A DNA stretch of 64,000 nt from positions 1 through 64,000 of the forward strand of contig NZ_KB893262.1 in NCBI RefSeq assembly GCF_000374065.1, written 5' to 3'. This DNA comes from Spirosoma luteum DSM 19990 (lineage in GTDB: Bacteria > Bacteroidota > Bacteroidia > Cytophagales > Spirosomataceae). How positions within the stretch are numbered: position 1 is the first letter of the stretch; every line of letters begins with the position of its first letter. A program made the position numbers and the translations under genes. The notes beneath the pieces are model-generated. The model made no database searches. It was not told where the DNA came from and was given only the letters and a program-made list of their open reading frames with translations. This document shows positions 7,690-16,689 of the stretch, one piece after another.

Positions 7690-7972
7690 AACCCGGGTCA
7701 GCCACCTTCGTTACGTCACGGTTGTGATCTTTTTTCCATTGGGTGGTGTACCGGGGGACATACACTGATCACGCTGGTCATGGGGTGGCGACCCCAACCC
7801 GAATTGCCCACTCCCTGGTAGGCGTAGCCAAACCGAACGATAACGAGGAGCGGGGATATAGTATTCCCCGCCCGTTTGGAGGAAAACAAAAAAGCAGTAA
7901 CTGGATACGTACAAACTGACGGCTGAAACGGACGGGTTCGTTATCTTGCCACAAAACCCAACGTAATGAACG

Positions 7973-8860
7973 ATGAAGACTTTTCGACTTAGCTTACTAA
8001 GCCTGGTATTGGCCGTCCTCTTATCGGATTGTAAGCAATCAGACCTCCCCCTTACTCCAGGCTCATCAATCCCTACCCGGGATAACAACCTGGCGCTGGG
8101 TAATCCATCGGGTGCTACCACAACCGAGGTCAATAACTACCTGCTTGACAAACAGACCTTCACCCTCAGCTATAATGCCGGGCGGGGTATTCCCAATTGG
8201 GTAAGCTGGCATCTGTCAACCGCCTGGAAGGGCAGCGCATCCCGTTACGGGGGTAGTTTCATTCCGGATGCCACCATACCGGCCAATGCCTACCCGGTCA
8301 AACACAGTGACTATACCAATACCGGCTTCGATCGGGGCCATATGTGCCCCAGCGACGATCGGGACTCGACGGCCGAGGAGAATAAGACCACCTTCCTGCT
8401 GTCAAATATTGTGCCCCAGGCTCCCCGTTTTAACCGGCAAAGCTGGCGACTATTAGAAGAATACACACGCTCCCTGCTGGCCGATGGAAACGAGTGCTAC
8501 ATCATTGCGGGCACCTATGGCCAGGGCGGGTCAGGCGATAACGGTACGGTGCAAACGCTGGCAGGCGGTAAGTTGGCCGTTCCTTCATTCTTATGGAAAG
8601 TAATCGTAGTGTTGCCGGTGGGCAGTAACGATGCACAACGGGTGGATACCCGGACCCGGGTGATAGCCGTATGGATGCCCAACACCAATGAGACAGGTGA
8701 TCAGAAGTGGTCAAATTTCCGGGTTAGCGTGGACGCCATTGAAAAACAAACGGGTTATGATTTGCTGTCGGCCCTGCCGGTGGCCATCCAACAGGTGCTG
8801 GAAGCGGGAACCGACAATGCGTTTATTCAGTCGGTGTATCAACAGCCAACTGGTTGGTAA
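7973..8860 (+). CDS. DNA/RNA non-specific endonuclease (NUC1/NucA family), lipoprotein
   Basis: 295 aa. The leader ends in a lipobox-like VLLSDCKQS. The catalytic core carries the DRGHMCPS motif (general-base His) near residues 122-129, followed by [18 protein letters not shown] containing the Asn/Gln/Asn metal-coordinating residues of the beta-beta-alpha-Me family. Length and order match secreted NUC1-type nucleases that cut single- and double-stranded DNA and RNA with Mg2+. It is likely extracytoplasmic, for nutrient scavenging or for degrading incoming DNA. Confidence 0.9.
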   Translation: MKTFRLSLLSLVLAVLLSDCKQSDLPLTPGSSIPTRDNNLALGNPSGATTTEVNNYLLDKQTFTLSYNAGRGIPNWVSWHLSTAWKGSASRYGGSFIPDATIPANAYPVKHSDYTNTGFDRGHMCPSDDRDSTAEENKTTFLLSNIVPQAPRFNRQSWRLLEEYTRSLLADGNECYIIAGTYGQGGSGDNGTVQTLAGGKLAVPSFLWKVIVVLPVGSNDAQRVDTRTRVIAVWMPNTNETGDQKWSNFRVSVDAIEKQTGYDLLSALPVAIQQVLEAGTDNAFIQSVYQQPTGW

Positions 8861-9036
8861 ATTGATGGGTAGTTATCGACTACCGATGAAACCGCTCAGA
8901 AAACCCTAGCGTTGATTGAACCCATGGTTTTACTATCTTTCTAGTGGTCCCGCTCCGGTAGTGGTGCGGCATTCCGAAACGCCACTACGACGATGATTCA
9001 ATTAACTATTTTCCACTGAAGCAACCAATAGCACTA

Positions 9037-9213
9037 ATGACAATTGACATGATAAATCTAGCGCTCTCAATGGGGGAAATAATTTGTTTTATCATCCTAT
9101 TGGCTTATCTGTGGAAGAAGACTGATTGGAAACAAGAGCGGGAATTTGAGCGGTTTATGCACAACATTGATTCAAAAAAACTACCTAAACATTCACGATC
9201 ACAGAACCGATAG
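9037..9213 (+). CDS. Very small membrane protein
   Basis: A 58-codon frame, ATG at 9037 and TAG at 9211. It encodes a short N-terminus, one hydrophobic helix (IICFIILLAYLWKK) and a basic tail ending KKLPKHSRSQNR. The Trp-Lys-Lys boundary and basic C-terminal tail are typical of small inner-membrane proteins. No homologue is recognised, and coding status is uncertain because of its size. Confidence 0.4.
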   Translation: MTIDMINLALSMGEIICFIILLAYLWKKTDWKQEREFERFMHNIDSKKLPKHSRSQNR

Positions 9214-9343
9214 CGGTTAATCTTGGCTCGAAGTCAACAAGTCATTGTTCTTGTGTCATGGTAATTTTTAGGAGTTGTTTGGTTTGGGCATGGATTCCAA
9301 TCAAGGGTAGCTGGCAACACGGCCAATCATGATTTGCCAGTGG

Positions 9344-9550
9344 CTATGGTAGTGGTTGTTTATCGGCCAACTTTTTCACATCGTCAGGGTTAACGAGTTT
9401 CGACTTCTGGTGTTTATTTCCATCGGGCTGAACCTTGAGTTTGCCCGATGACATCCAGGCAATTACGGTTGCTTTGTAGGATTTACGCGTGATATCGTTT
9501 TTGATGGGTGTGACCATCACCCGGTCCCCCGGCGCAATGACTCGGTTCAT
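9344..9550 (-). CDS. Small hypothetical protein, SH3/KOW-like
   Basis: 68 aa. The start NRVIAPGDRVMVTPIKND followed by KSYKATVIAWMSSGKLKVQP looks like a small SH3-type beta-barrel (KOW/CarD-like fold). The tail is Lys-rich. It lies 18 bp downstream of umuC on the same strand and may be the last gene of that operon. A nucleic-acid or polymerase-associated role is possible but is inference only. Confidence 0.45.
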   Translation of the reverse strand: MNRVIAPGDRVMVTPIKNDITRKSYKATVIAWMSSGKLKVQPDGNKHQKSKLVNPDDVKKLADKQPLP

Positions 9551-9568
9551 AACAGTGTTAGATTAAGC

Positions 9569-10852
9569 TCACGATGCTTCCAGTATATCTTCCCAGCGCG
9601 TCGTATACCGCTTGCTGAGATACTTCTGCTTCATGGGCCAATCGGGATTATACTGCTGAGAAGCCAGCCTGAGCTTATCCTGGCCATATCGCTGGTTTAC
9701 CTTGTCAACGACTGACGATAGTGCCAGTAGCTTCTCATTGGGACCGTCTACGAATACGCCCTTTTGCCGGTAATCCCCGGGCACTAAATCCGATAGCATA
9801 ATGCCCACCTTGAGGTAGTTATAGCCAAAGCGAAAGATGGCTTTAAGCCCCGATTCAGCGTATGTAAGTAGCTCCGTGGTTGAATTAGTGGGATGAGGTA
9901 AGGTAAGCGTGATGCTATTACTATACTGCTTAGCTGGTAACCCGTTGCCGGGTGTTTTGCGGAATCGATCGGTGTGTAGAAACACGGTAATCGCTCCGCA
10001 TAATGAATCCTGTTTGCGTAGCTTCTCACAGCATCGGCATAAATGGGTAGTCAGGGCGTCGGCTAGGTTGGCCAGGTCGGGAATGAGTTTGCCAAAGCCA
10101 GGAGCCGTACAGATCGTTTTCCTGGCTGGTGGGTTTATCTCCAGCATGTGGCAGGGAAAGCCGCGCAGTTCATGCACCATACGCAATCCGTTCACCGTCA
10201 TCAGGCTGTTAATCCAATCATCGGGCACGTCACGAAGTTGGGCCGCTGTATTGATGCCAAAGGCCTTCAGCTTGGCCGCGTAGCGACTGCCTACACCCCA
10301 AAGATCTTTTACCGGAAACTCAGAAAGTGCCTCCGCAATGGCTTCAGGGGTATCCAGTACGCACACCCCGTTTAGCTCCGGCGTTCTCTTGGCCAGTCTG
10401 TTGGCCAGCTTGGCCAGGGTTTTGGTTGGTCCGAAACCGACGCAAACGGGGAGCCTGAGCCACTGGTCCACCTTCTGCCTTATAGCTGTCCCTAAGTCCT
10501 GATAGGTTGGGTAAGTGCCCATATATTCCTCAATCCATAGAAACGCTTCATCAATCGAATACACCTCTACATCAGGCGCAAACTGGGTCAAAACGCTCAT
10601 GAGTCTTGACGAAGTGTCACCGTAAAGCTCATACGCAGAAGAGAATACGACGATATCATGCTGCTCCCGAAGCTCTTTGGTTTCAAAGAACGGCTGGGCC
10701 ATTTTTATGTTCAGGGCCTTCGCTTCATTGGACCTGGCCACAATATTTCCATCGCGGTTAGAGAGCACAATAATGGGTTTGCCCTCCAGGGTAGGGTCAA
10801 AACTGCGATGGGCACTGGCGTAAAAATTGTTCGCGTCAACTAAAGCGTACAT
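9569..10852 (-). CDS. umuC: Error-prone DNA polymerase V catalytic subunit UmuC
   Basis: 427 aa from ATG 10852, chosen because the family begins MYALVDANNFYASAHRSFDP; the longer frame adds 12 unrelated residues. The Y-family palm carries the catalytic Asp in LVDANNFYAS and the SIDEAFLW motif near residue 103. The helix-hairpin-helix region (KDLWGVGSRYAAKLKAFGI) and the little-finger domain with DUF4113-like C-terminus follow. It performs translesion synthesis across damaged bases, with mutagenesis. The start overlaps the end of umuD by 17 bp, a normal umuDC coupling. Confidence 0.95.
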   Translation of the reverse strand: MYALVDANNFYASAHRSFDPTLEGKPIIVLSNRDGNIVARSNEAKALNIKMAQPFFETKELREQHDIVVFSSAYELYGDTSSRLMSVLTQFAPDVEVYSIDEAFLWIEEYMGTYPTYQDLGTAIRQKVDQWLRLPVCVGFGPTKTLAKLANRLAKRTPELNGVCVLDTPEAIAEALSEFPVKDLWGVGSRYAAKLKAFGINTAAQLRDVPDDWINSLMTVNGLRMVHELRGFPCHMLEINPPARKTICTAPGFGKLIPDLANLADALTTHLCRCCEKLRKQDSLCGAITVFLHTDRFRKTPGNGLPAKQYSNSITLTLPHPTNSTTELLTYAESGLKAIFRFGYNYLKVGIMLSDLVPGDYRQKGVFVDGPNEKLLALSSVVDKVNQRYGQDKLRLASQQYNPDWPMKQKYLSKRYTTRWEDILEAS

Positions 10853-11306
10853 ACTTGGGCGGTTTAGAAACAATGAATGTGACCACACCTAGCACCCGAA
10901 ATTGATCCTTACCCAGGTGGACGTAAATCGGCGGGTACTTCTCATTACTGGATTCAAGCATAATCATGTGCCCTTTGCGAACGAACCGCTTAACGCAGCA
11001 ATCTCCATTGACCCAGGCCACCACTACGCTACCTGAAAACACCATCTTAACAGAATCCACAACCAGAATTGAACCCGGATAAATGTAGTCGCCAATCATG
11101 CTTTCGCCTACCGCCTTCACGAAATACGTGCAGTCGGGATGAACCACGCATAATTCGTCCAAACTTAGCTTTTCACGGATGTAATTCTCGGCGGGACTGG
11201 TAAATCCTGCGGAGACTAATGACTCATAAAACGGTAGCCGCCTGCGCCGGGCTGAGTTAACCAGGTAGATATTTTCGGATGGTATACGATCTAAGGTATC
11301 AATCAT
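10836..11306 (-). CDS. umuD: UmuD, S24/LexA-type autoprotease subunit of Pol V
   Basis: 156 aa. The cleavage region is SAGFTSPAENY (Ala-Gly bond). The catalytic Ser is in GESMIGDYI (about residue 69), and the Lys of the Ser-Lys dyad is in GDCCVKRFV. RecA filaments on damaged DNA would trigger self-cleavage to the active UmuD', which activates UmuC. It is transcribed with umuC in this order. Upstream, at 11344-11371, ATACTT…AAGTAT forms a possible weak operator in an AT-rich promoter region. Confidence 0.92.
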   Translation of the reverse strand: MIDTLDRIPSENIYLVNSARRRRLPFYESLVSAGFTSPAENYIREKLSLDELCVVHPDCTYFVKAVGESMIGDYIYPGSILVVDSVKMVFSGSVVVAWVNGDCCVKRFVRKGHMIMLESSNEKYPPIYVHLGKDQFRVLGVVTFIVSKPPKYVRFS

Positions 11307-11510
11307 GGGCGGTCGGTGAATACTGCATCAAACCGCTATATTATACTTTTGTTATATATATTGCAAGTATCATACATCATCAACCTATTGGCTATTTTTC
11401 ATTTCGGTCCGGCCGCTCGGTGGTCCGACTGGATAGCCGAGCAACTATGGCCTCGTTTTGTAGTGTAGACCGATAAGCCGAAGATTAAAAGAGATTAGTT
11501 TCAACAATTC

Positions 11511-12803
11511 ATGGAAAACCTAATTTCCGAGATGTTGAAATTATACTTATCTTACTGCCTTACTGTCAAATGCTATATGGCAACCCGATCCACATCGATC
11601 ATCGCTGGCAAGCCTGTCAACGAAACCATTCAGGTTGGTGAGCATGTGCTGACCGTAAGTCAGGCACTGAACTACTTTACTGCCTGGTTACCAAAGCCCG
11701 GTAACTATCCCCGGGTTGTCCGTCCGTATCTCCTGTTTTGTTTGGCCAATGCCTATCCCATTGACCGATTTAGTCTAGGTCTGTTTGCAGCAGGCCTGTC
11801 GGCAAATCGGGTGTCTCCCTTGCGGAAATTTCTATTGTTTTATCACACGCAGGGCACACCCCGTTTAGTCGCTGACCCGCCCCGCGCTTCGACAACGATT
11901 CCGGCCGCCAACGAATTGATCCTGGGCTTTCTCCACGATACGACCACCTTGCGGGGGGATGAGTCCAAAGATACCTATACCAAATCCCTCAACGCGTTCT
12001 TTCGCTACCTGGCCGATGAGCAACTGCAGGGCAGGCAAGCATCATTTGCCGGGCAGACCGTAGGACGCTATGTCGAATGGCTCAAAAATGAAGGGCTATC
12101 GGCCTTTACCGTCAATATCCGACTTTCAGCGATTAAGCAGTTAGCAGCCTGGGTGATCAAGAATCGCCATAAAGTGGGGGTATCAGCCGAGCAGGTAGAT
12201 GCGTTGCGAGACGTAGCGGCCGTACGCGGTTTGACGACCGAACGCAAGTTTTATAAAGACAGTCTGCAACAGGCCGAGCGTGACGAGCTGCTTCAGGCGA
12301 TTGACGATCCAATGGACCGGGCCATCGTAGCCTTGCTGGTGATTGAAGGACTGCGGACGGTCGAAGTTACCCGGCTTAAAGTGGGTGACATCGATTTTGA
12401 GCGCCAGCAGCTTTGGGTGAAAGGTAAGGGGAAAAATACAAAAAAAGACATCATCCTGTTCCCTACGTGCGCTCAGGCGCTGGACCTGTATTTACAGGAA
12501 GCTTACTATTGGCCCATTTCTACCCATGCAGGAAAAGCCTTGTTTCCTGCGTTGAAAACCCATCAAATTCGGTACCGGGTTGACAAATACTTGAAGCAAT
12601 TAGCCCTGAAAAGGCCCCGCTTATCAGCTCATAGCTTACGCCACACAACGGGTCAGTTGCTGATTCAGGAAGGTGTTGAACCCATTCATGTGCAGCGGCA
12701 CTTGCGGCATGAATTGTTCGAAACCACCCAATTTTACATCAAAAAACAAACCGAACAGGATTACTATGTAAAAATAGTGGTATCTAATAAGTCAGATGCA
12801 TAA
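11511..12803 (+). CDS. Tyrosine recombinase / integrase (XerC/D-like)
   Basis: 430 aa, or 408 aa from the ATG at 11577; the start is undecided. The N-terminal SAM-like core-binding domain covers about residues 130-240. The catalytic domain shows the first Arg in LLVIEGLRTVEVTRLKVGDI, the Lys in WVKGKGKNTKKD, HSLRHTTGQLLIQEGV (H-x-x-R) and the nucleophilic Tyr in FETTQFYIKK after the LRHEL histidine. It likely resolves plasmid dimers or integrates DNA. A dif-like inverted repeat lies about 60 bp after its stop codon. Confidence 0.88.
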   Translation: MENLISEMLKLYLSYCLTVKCYMATRSTSIIAGKPVNETIQVGEHVLTVSQALNYFTAWLPKPGNYPRVVRPYLLFCLANAYPIDRFSLGLFAAGLSANRVSPLRKFLLFYHTQGTPRLVADPPRASTTIPAANELILGFLHDTTTLRGDESKDTYTKSLNAFFRYLADEQLQGRQASFAGQTVGRYVEWLKNEGLSAFTVNIRLSAIKQLAAWVIKNRHKVGVSAEQVDALRDVAAVRGLTTERKFYKDSLQQAERDELLQAIDDPMDRAIVALLVIEGLRTVEVTRLKVGDIDFERQQLWVKGKGKNTKKDIILFPTCAQALDLYLQEAYYWPISTHAGKALFPALKTHQIRYRVDKYLKQLALKRPRLSAHSLRHTTGQLLIQEGVEPIHVQRHLRHELFETTQFYIKKQTEQDYYVKIVVSNKSDA

Positions 12804-12861
12804 GGCTGTAATGAAGAAAATAACGTTAATCACTTAATACATTGTCTCGTTGTAAAAAAAT

Positions 12862-12889
12862 ATGTTTAATGCTTTGTTGCATTAAGCTT
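12862..12889. repeat. Candidate recombinase core site (dif-like)
   Basis: TTAATGC (12866-12872) and GCATTAA (12879-12885) are perfect 7-bp inverted arms around a 6-bp centre TTTGTT. Two short arms around a 6-8 bp centre is the usual core of a tyrosine recombinase site. It lies just downstream of the recombinase gene. Assignment as its target is inference; a weak terminator hairpin is the alternative. Confidence 0.4.
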
Positions 12890-12998
12890 TTGTATTTATG
12901 TAACATTGTAACAAACGGCTTTTGCTCTTATATGAATTGGTACTGTAATTCAGGCATTATACCAATTAGCAGGGGATAGTTTGTAACTATTCAAGTAA

Positions 12999-13240
12999 CT
13001 ATTGACCATTGTTTTGACTGAGTATATCAATCGCTATTGGGGCCTCGGCAGGTAGACGTTGTACGGTTAACGCCATCATTGAAAGAAAATACATATTTTT
13101 TTGGCCTCGCTCAATTCGTGAAATGTAAGTTTGATCCAAGCCACATCGGTCAGCAAGCTCTTCTTGCGTAACGCCTTTTTAAAGCCTTCCTTTTTGACCG
13201 CTTTACCGAACGCCAGTGGAATAGAACTCTCCTTTATCAT
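12999..13240 (-). pseudogene. XRE-family helix-turn-helix regulator, frameshifted
   Basis: From ATG 13240 the frame reads MIKESSIPLAFGKAVKKEGF and then shifts. The continuing homology is in another frame: KGVTQEELADRCGLDQTYIS RIERGQKN, the classic HTH_3 core, to a TAG at 12999. Adding one A to the poly-A run near 13176-13180 would restore an uninterrupted reading frame of about 80 codons. Either the gene is inactivated or the base call in the homopolymer is wrong. It would be a Cro/C1-type DNA-binding regulator. Confidence 0.75.
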
Positions 13241-13299
13241 AGAAACAAAGTCCGGTAGCTCTTCGCGCTACAGAAATACCCGATAGGCTATCCTCCTGG

Positions 13300-14037
13300 T
13301 TACTCAGCAGAGCGAATGTATAAAGCGGCTTTACCAAAATTAACTCGATCCGTATACGTCTCCAATTCACGGTCGATGAGTTTGTTATCGTAGGGGACAG
13401 GTCGGGTGATGTATTTGGTATCAATAAAGATGATATTCAGCCGCTCATTGATTAGTTTTTCCGTACTCCGCTCGTCCGTACGCTGAGTATGCTTTAACAT
13501 GTGCTCATTGGCCGTCCCCGTCTTGATCTCTTCCGTATCCTCAAAGTACCGGAATGAACAATACCAATAGCGATAATAGTGATGGTAATTCGATACACAG
13601 AATTGAAATTGATCGGGGGACTGGCGAATAGCGCGTAATAAACTATCAATATCCTGCAATTTCTGGTGTTGGCCCGGTGTCAACTCGTCCAGAAAGGATC
13701 GGGCATACAAATTATCGCGTTGCTCCTTCAGAATATCGTGGGCTGAGTCGGGTTTGATACCCCGGTCAATCTTATACTTATGCTTGTTATAAAAAGTAAG
13801 GGAGATGGCTGGCCGCTCGAAATTAACCAGTTTCAGATTTTTGAAGGGTTTTCCTGGCCTATAATAGGGTCTGAACAGCTCCATTTGCTCGGCGGGTACA
13901 AAGTAGTACTCTAGATCGGTCTCTTTGGGTAAAGCACTGACCTGATGAGTAAGTGGCTGTAAAAGAGTGGTGCAGGACTTTAGTAATTGACGAATTGCGG
14001 GTAAGGGCAGTAGGTCGGATTGCTTAGCTTTAGCCAT
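13300..14037 (-). CDS. Hypothetical protein near the replication origin
   Basis: 245 aa, not recognised. It is rich in Tyr, Arg and Lys (YYFVPAEQMELFRPYYRPGK; NYHHYYRYWYCSFRYFEDTE), without signal peptide or membrane helix. It is divergent from the origin and rep, with its promoter region (TATATTTT at about 14057-14064 on the minus strand) on the AT-rich side of the iterons. Position suggests a plasmid maintenance role. Function unknown. Confidence 0.5.
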   Translation of the reverse strand: MAKAKQSDLLPLPAIRQLLKSCTTLLQPLTHQVSALPKETDLEYYFVPAEQMELFRPYYRPGKPFKNLKLVNFERPAISLTFYNKHKYKIDRGIKPDSAHDILKEQRDNLYARSFLDELTPGQHQKLQDIDSLLRAIRQSPDQFQFCVSNYHHYYRYWYCSFRYFEDTEEIKTGTANEHMLKHTQRTDERSTEKLINERLNIIFIDTKYITRPVPYDNKLIDRELETYTDRVNFGKAALYIRSAE

Positions 14038-14084
14038 ACGGGTAAGGATTAGTAAAATATAGACTCCTATTTCCCTGCAAGGTA

Positions 14085-14601
14085 AATAGTTATATGTAAA
14101 TTTCCTTTTTTACCCTTTTATATAATCAAAATTAGCGTTTGATTTTTTTGAATTTTATCAATTATTCCTTTTGATTGATTTAAGAGGTCTGTAACTTGCT
14201 AATTAACAATAAGTTATGAGCACAAAAACAAGGTTTAGTCGGTACGAAAGTGAGGTTTAGTCGGTTTTGGATAGCTCAAAAAGTGAGGTTTAGTAGGAAG
14301 AAAGGTTAGGTTTGGCCGATATAAAGGTGAGGTTTAGTCGGTCTGTTAAGTAAAGGTTAGGTTTGGCCAGGGTGAAAGTGAGGTTTAGTCGGTGTCTTAT
14401 AATTACCAGCAGAATTGCGTATTTTCTGTGACCAATTGACACATTTATGCCGGTTTATCCCTGAAACCGGGGTATATATCCTCAAACTAGGGTGTTTGAG
14501 CACCAATTTAAGCGGTCAAAATCGGCTTAAAGTGAGGTTTAATCGGTCGAAAAGTGAGGTTCAGTCGGTGACTTATTGTTGAAAGGTTAGGTATAGTCGG
14601 T
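14085..14601 (+). other. Plasmid replication origin with ten iterons and AT-rich region
   Basis: About 130 bp of AT-rich DNA (14085-14215) is followed by repeats of about 19 bp. Type A, AAAGTGAGGTTTAGTCGGT, is at about 14229, 14247, 14279, 14323, 14375, 14529 and 14551. Type B, AAAGGTTAGGTTTGGCCR, is at 14301 and 14352, and an A/B hybrid at 14582. Between 14394 and 14528 there are two small hairpins: CCGGTTT/AAACCGG and CTCAAAC/GTTTGAG. The rep gene follows immediately. Together this is the standard layout of an iteron-controlled theta replicon, where Rep binds the repeats and opens the AT-rich part. Confidence 0.88.
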
Positions 14602-14611
14602 GAGGTTTTCA

Positions 14612-14650
14612 GTGAAAAGTAAATTTGATACAACCAAATTTACTTTTCAC
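14612..14650. promoter_or_regulatory. Perfect 16-bp inverted repeat ahead of rep (likely Rep operator)
   Basis: GTGAAAAGTAAATTTG at 14612-14627 is perfectly inverted at 14635-14650 with a 7-nt centre. It lies between the last iteron and the rep start (14691). In iteron plasmids Rep dimers repress their own gene at an inverted repeat in exactly this place. The arm shares little with the iterons, so a different binding mode or a separate repressor is possible. Confidence 0.6.
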
Positions 14651-14690
14651 CTTTTTCTTTTTAATCTTTGTATATAGACTCCATTGGCAA

Positions 14691-15809
14691 ATGAAGAAGA
14701 CAGATTTTAAACCTCAGCAGTTATCCCTTTTTAATCGATATCCGACTAACTATCAGTCGAATCTGTTCACGGAGTCACGCCAGGAATTTACCGAGCTGGA
14801 AAAGAAAATTGTTACATTACTGGTTAACCAATTGGGTAATATGGCCGTGCAGGGGCAGGTTCAGCCTAACGTAAACGTGGTTGTTACTATACCTTACAGC
14901 GAATTGACCAAAGATCGGTATGATCGGATTACGGAAGCGGCTGAATCACTTTCTAACAAGCGAATATCCTTTAAAGATGATCGAAATGGCCAGTTTATCT
15001 TTATAACGCCTTTTCCTTTTGTACAATCGTTGTTAATTGAAGGCCGTCGGTTGATTGAAATAAAGTTACTGGCTGATGTTGTTCCTCATTTTGCAGCGCT
15101 GGGCCAGCGATATACTAAATACGATCTCGACGTAATGCTATCACTCACATCCGTTTATGCACAACGCATGTTTGAGATTGTGAGCATGAACTTTCACATC
15201 AAAAAAATGCGGTTTACGTATTTAGTGGATGAACTGCGCAATATCCTTAATTGTCCAGCCACGTACCGATATGTCGATTTCAAGATTAATGCCCTGGAAA
15301 TGGCTCAACGGGAGTTACGGCAGAAAGCGGATATCATTCTCGAATGGCAACCCTCCCGCAAGGAAGGAAAGCGAGTCGTTGAACTTGAATTTGAGATTAA
15401 GACTGTGCAGCAACTAGCTGTCGAAGGCGTAAAAGAAGATGCCTTGATAATTAATACCATGTCGCCCAATGAGCTAGTAATAAAAGGGTATGAAGTGATG
15501 GCTAATTATCAATTGAAATCTTGGCAAAAGGACGCAATCGTTACTGATATGACTTTGCTGGAAACGCTGCTAAGATTGCATTCAGAATTCCTGAATGGCT
15601 TGCGGCCTGAGGTGAAGAACCGTAATAAATATTTAGCAAAATCCTTAGGTCTGGATAAGTTGAAGTCTCCTAAAGCCGTTACCCCTGCTGTCCATTCTCC
15701 TGTTGAACCGCAAATAAGCTTTGCCTCTTCGACTTCTGCATCTCGTTCAGGCGAAGCCAAAATTGGGTCTATTATCGGTAGGATAATACCATTGAAAGAA
15801 TCGAAATAG
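14691..15809 (+). CDS. Plasmid replication initiator, Rep_3/RepB family
   Basis: 372 aa from ATG 14691. The upstream ATG at 14625 is rejected because it lies within the inverted repeat and ahead of the likely -7 box (AATCTTTG, 14663-14670). The protein shows the two winged-helix organisation of Rep_3 initiators: ELEKKIVTLLVNQLGNM, IPYSELTKDRYDRITEAAES, and the second domain with LSLTSVYAQRMFEIVS and FTYLVDELRNIL. It should bind the adjacent iterons as a monomer and recruit DnaA and helicase, with dimers repressing. The Ser/Ala-rich C-terminus is probably flexible. Confidence 0.92.
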   Translation: MKKTDFKPQQLSLFNRYPTNYQSNLFTESRQEFTELEKKIVTLLVNQLGNMAVQGQVQPNVNVVVTIPYSELTKDRYDRITEAAESLSNKRISFKDDRNGQFIFITPFPFVQSLLIEGRRLIEIKLLADVVPHFAALGQRYTKYDLDVMLSLTSVYAQRMFEIVSMNFHIKKMRFTYLVDELRNILNCPATYRYVDFKINALEMAQRELRQKADIILEWQPSRKEGKRVVELEFEIKTVQQLAVEGVKEDALIINTMSPNELVIKGYEVMANYQLKSWQKDAIVTDMTLLETLLRLHSEFLNGLRPEVKNRNKYLAKSLGLDKLKSPKAVTPAVHSPVEPQISFASSTSASRSGEAKIGSIIGRIIPLKESK

Positions 15810-15840
15810 GGTGTAATGAAACAAAAAATCAGGCCTTCAG

Positions 15841-15967
15841 AACGGGCAAATGTCTTGTCTCTTGCTTGTGCCCGTTAGTTAAAATCTAAATAATTTATTC
15901 GGCACAGTTTTCTGTGGGAGACTTTGGATGAAGACAAACTTATGGCTACACAAATTAGCCAAAGTCT
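15841..15967. terminator. Two inverted repeats after rep, probable terminators
   Basis: AACGGGCA (15841-15848) pairs with TGCCCGTT (15869-15876), and AGACTTTGG (15919-15927) with CCAAAGTCT (15959-15967). They lie between the rep stop (15809) and the convergent gene ending at 16017. Loops are long (20 and 31 nt) and T-runs weak, so a terminator role is tentative. Confidence 0.4.
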
Positions 15968-16016
15968 GACACCAGTACCAGAAACACACTAATTATTTCG
16001 GTACGGCTTATCTCCG

Positions 16017-16385
16017 TCAATCCTTATCACTGGGGCGTTTCATATGCCGCTTATCTGTCCGACAGTAGAGGTCGAGAGATGGTGCATTAATTGACTGAAC
16101 CTGCCAAATCTGACTATAGGGCAACACAATCCGGCTGATCTGGTCCCGATCACGTTCATTTAAACGGACACTACAAACTAATCCCTCGTCAGTTAATTCG
16201 ACATCCGAAACTGTATCGGTGTTGAACCAAATCTGAGCCATGTACCACCGTTCACCAACTCGTCCCGGTGTTAAATGATCATAATAGTTGGATAAGACGG
16301 TATAATGATTATCAGGATTGGATAACCCGCCGATCACCTCTTGAAGGACTCCTGCCAGTTCTGATTCGATAGAGTTAGTCGTCAT
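16017..16385 (-). CDS. Hypothetical protein
   Basis: 122 aa from ATG 16385, preferred because it gives a short 11-bp overlap with the upstream gene; the longer frame (to 16469) would overlap it by 95 bp. It shows no signal peptide. A beta-rich segment RWYMAQIWFNTDTVSDVELT precedes a basic C-terminus (TDKRHMKRPSDKD). Paired with 16375-16689, probably one operon. Not recognised. Confidence 0.5.
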   Translation of the reverse strand: MTTNSIESELAGVLQEVIGGLSNPDNHYTVLSNYYDHLTPGRVGERWYMAQIWFNTDTVSDVELTDEGLVCSVRLNERDRDQISRIVLPYSQIWQVQSINAPSLDLYCRTDKRHMKRPSDKD

Positions 16386-16689
16386 TGCCGAATTGTTTCC
16401 AGACCCGACGCATGGCATAAGCACTTTCCAGGGCTTCCCGCTTTTCTTCGGCGTACTTGTCGAGGGCATAAGCCACGATACCGTTCTTGGTAGTCACATT
16501 GAATTTAATCATCCAGCACTCCCAAAGCGCATTGAAGGACTCCTGACCGCTCAAGTGGTCGATGTAGTGTTCCCAGACATGGGCAAAACCACGATGTCGC
16601 TCTCTTAGTTGTTGAATGTCCTCGCGGGTGTAATTCCAGAATAGGGCGTTTACACAGTCGATAGCCAGTAGTTCAGGGGCGTGTTCCAT
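16375..16689 (-). CDS. Hypothetical protein
   Basis: 104 aa from ATG 16689 (MEHAPELLAIDCVNALFWNY); longer starts add an implausible Cys/Leu stretch. It is predicted mostly helical with many aromatics (ALWECWMIKFN) and a charged C-terminus (YAEEKREALESAYAMRRVWK). It overlaps the next gene by 11 bp, so the two are coupled. No family recognised. Confidence 0.5.
   Translation of the reverse strand: MEHAPELLAIDCVNALFWNYTREDIQQLRERHRGFAHVWEHYIDHLSGQESFNALWECWMIKFNVTTKNGIVAYALDKYAEEKREALESAYAMRRVWKQFGNDD

Noticed and set aside
14229-14601. Repeats near 14.2-14.6 kb considered as a CRISPR array
   Set aside because: The repeats are about 19 bp, adjacent or irregularly spaced without uniform spacers, and lie directly ahead of a Rep_3 gene; iterons explain them.
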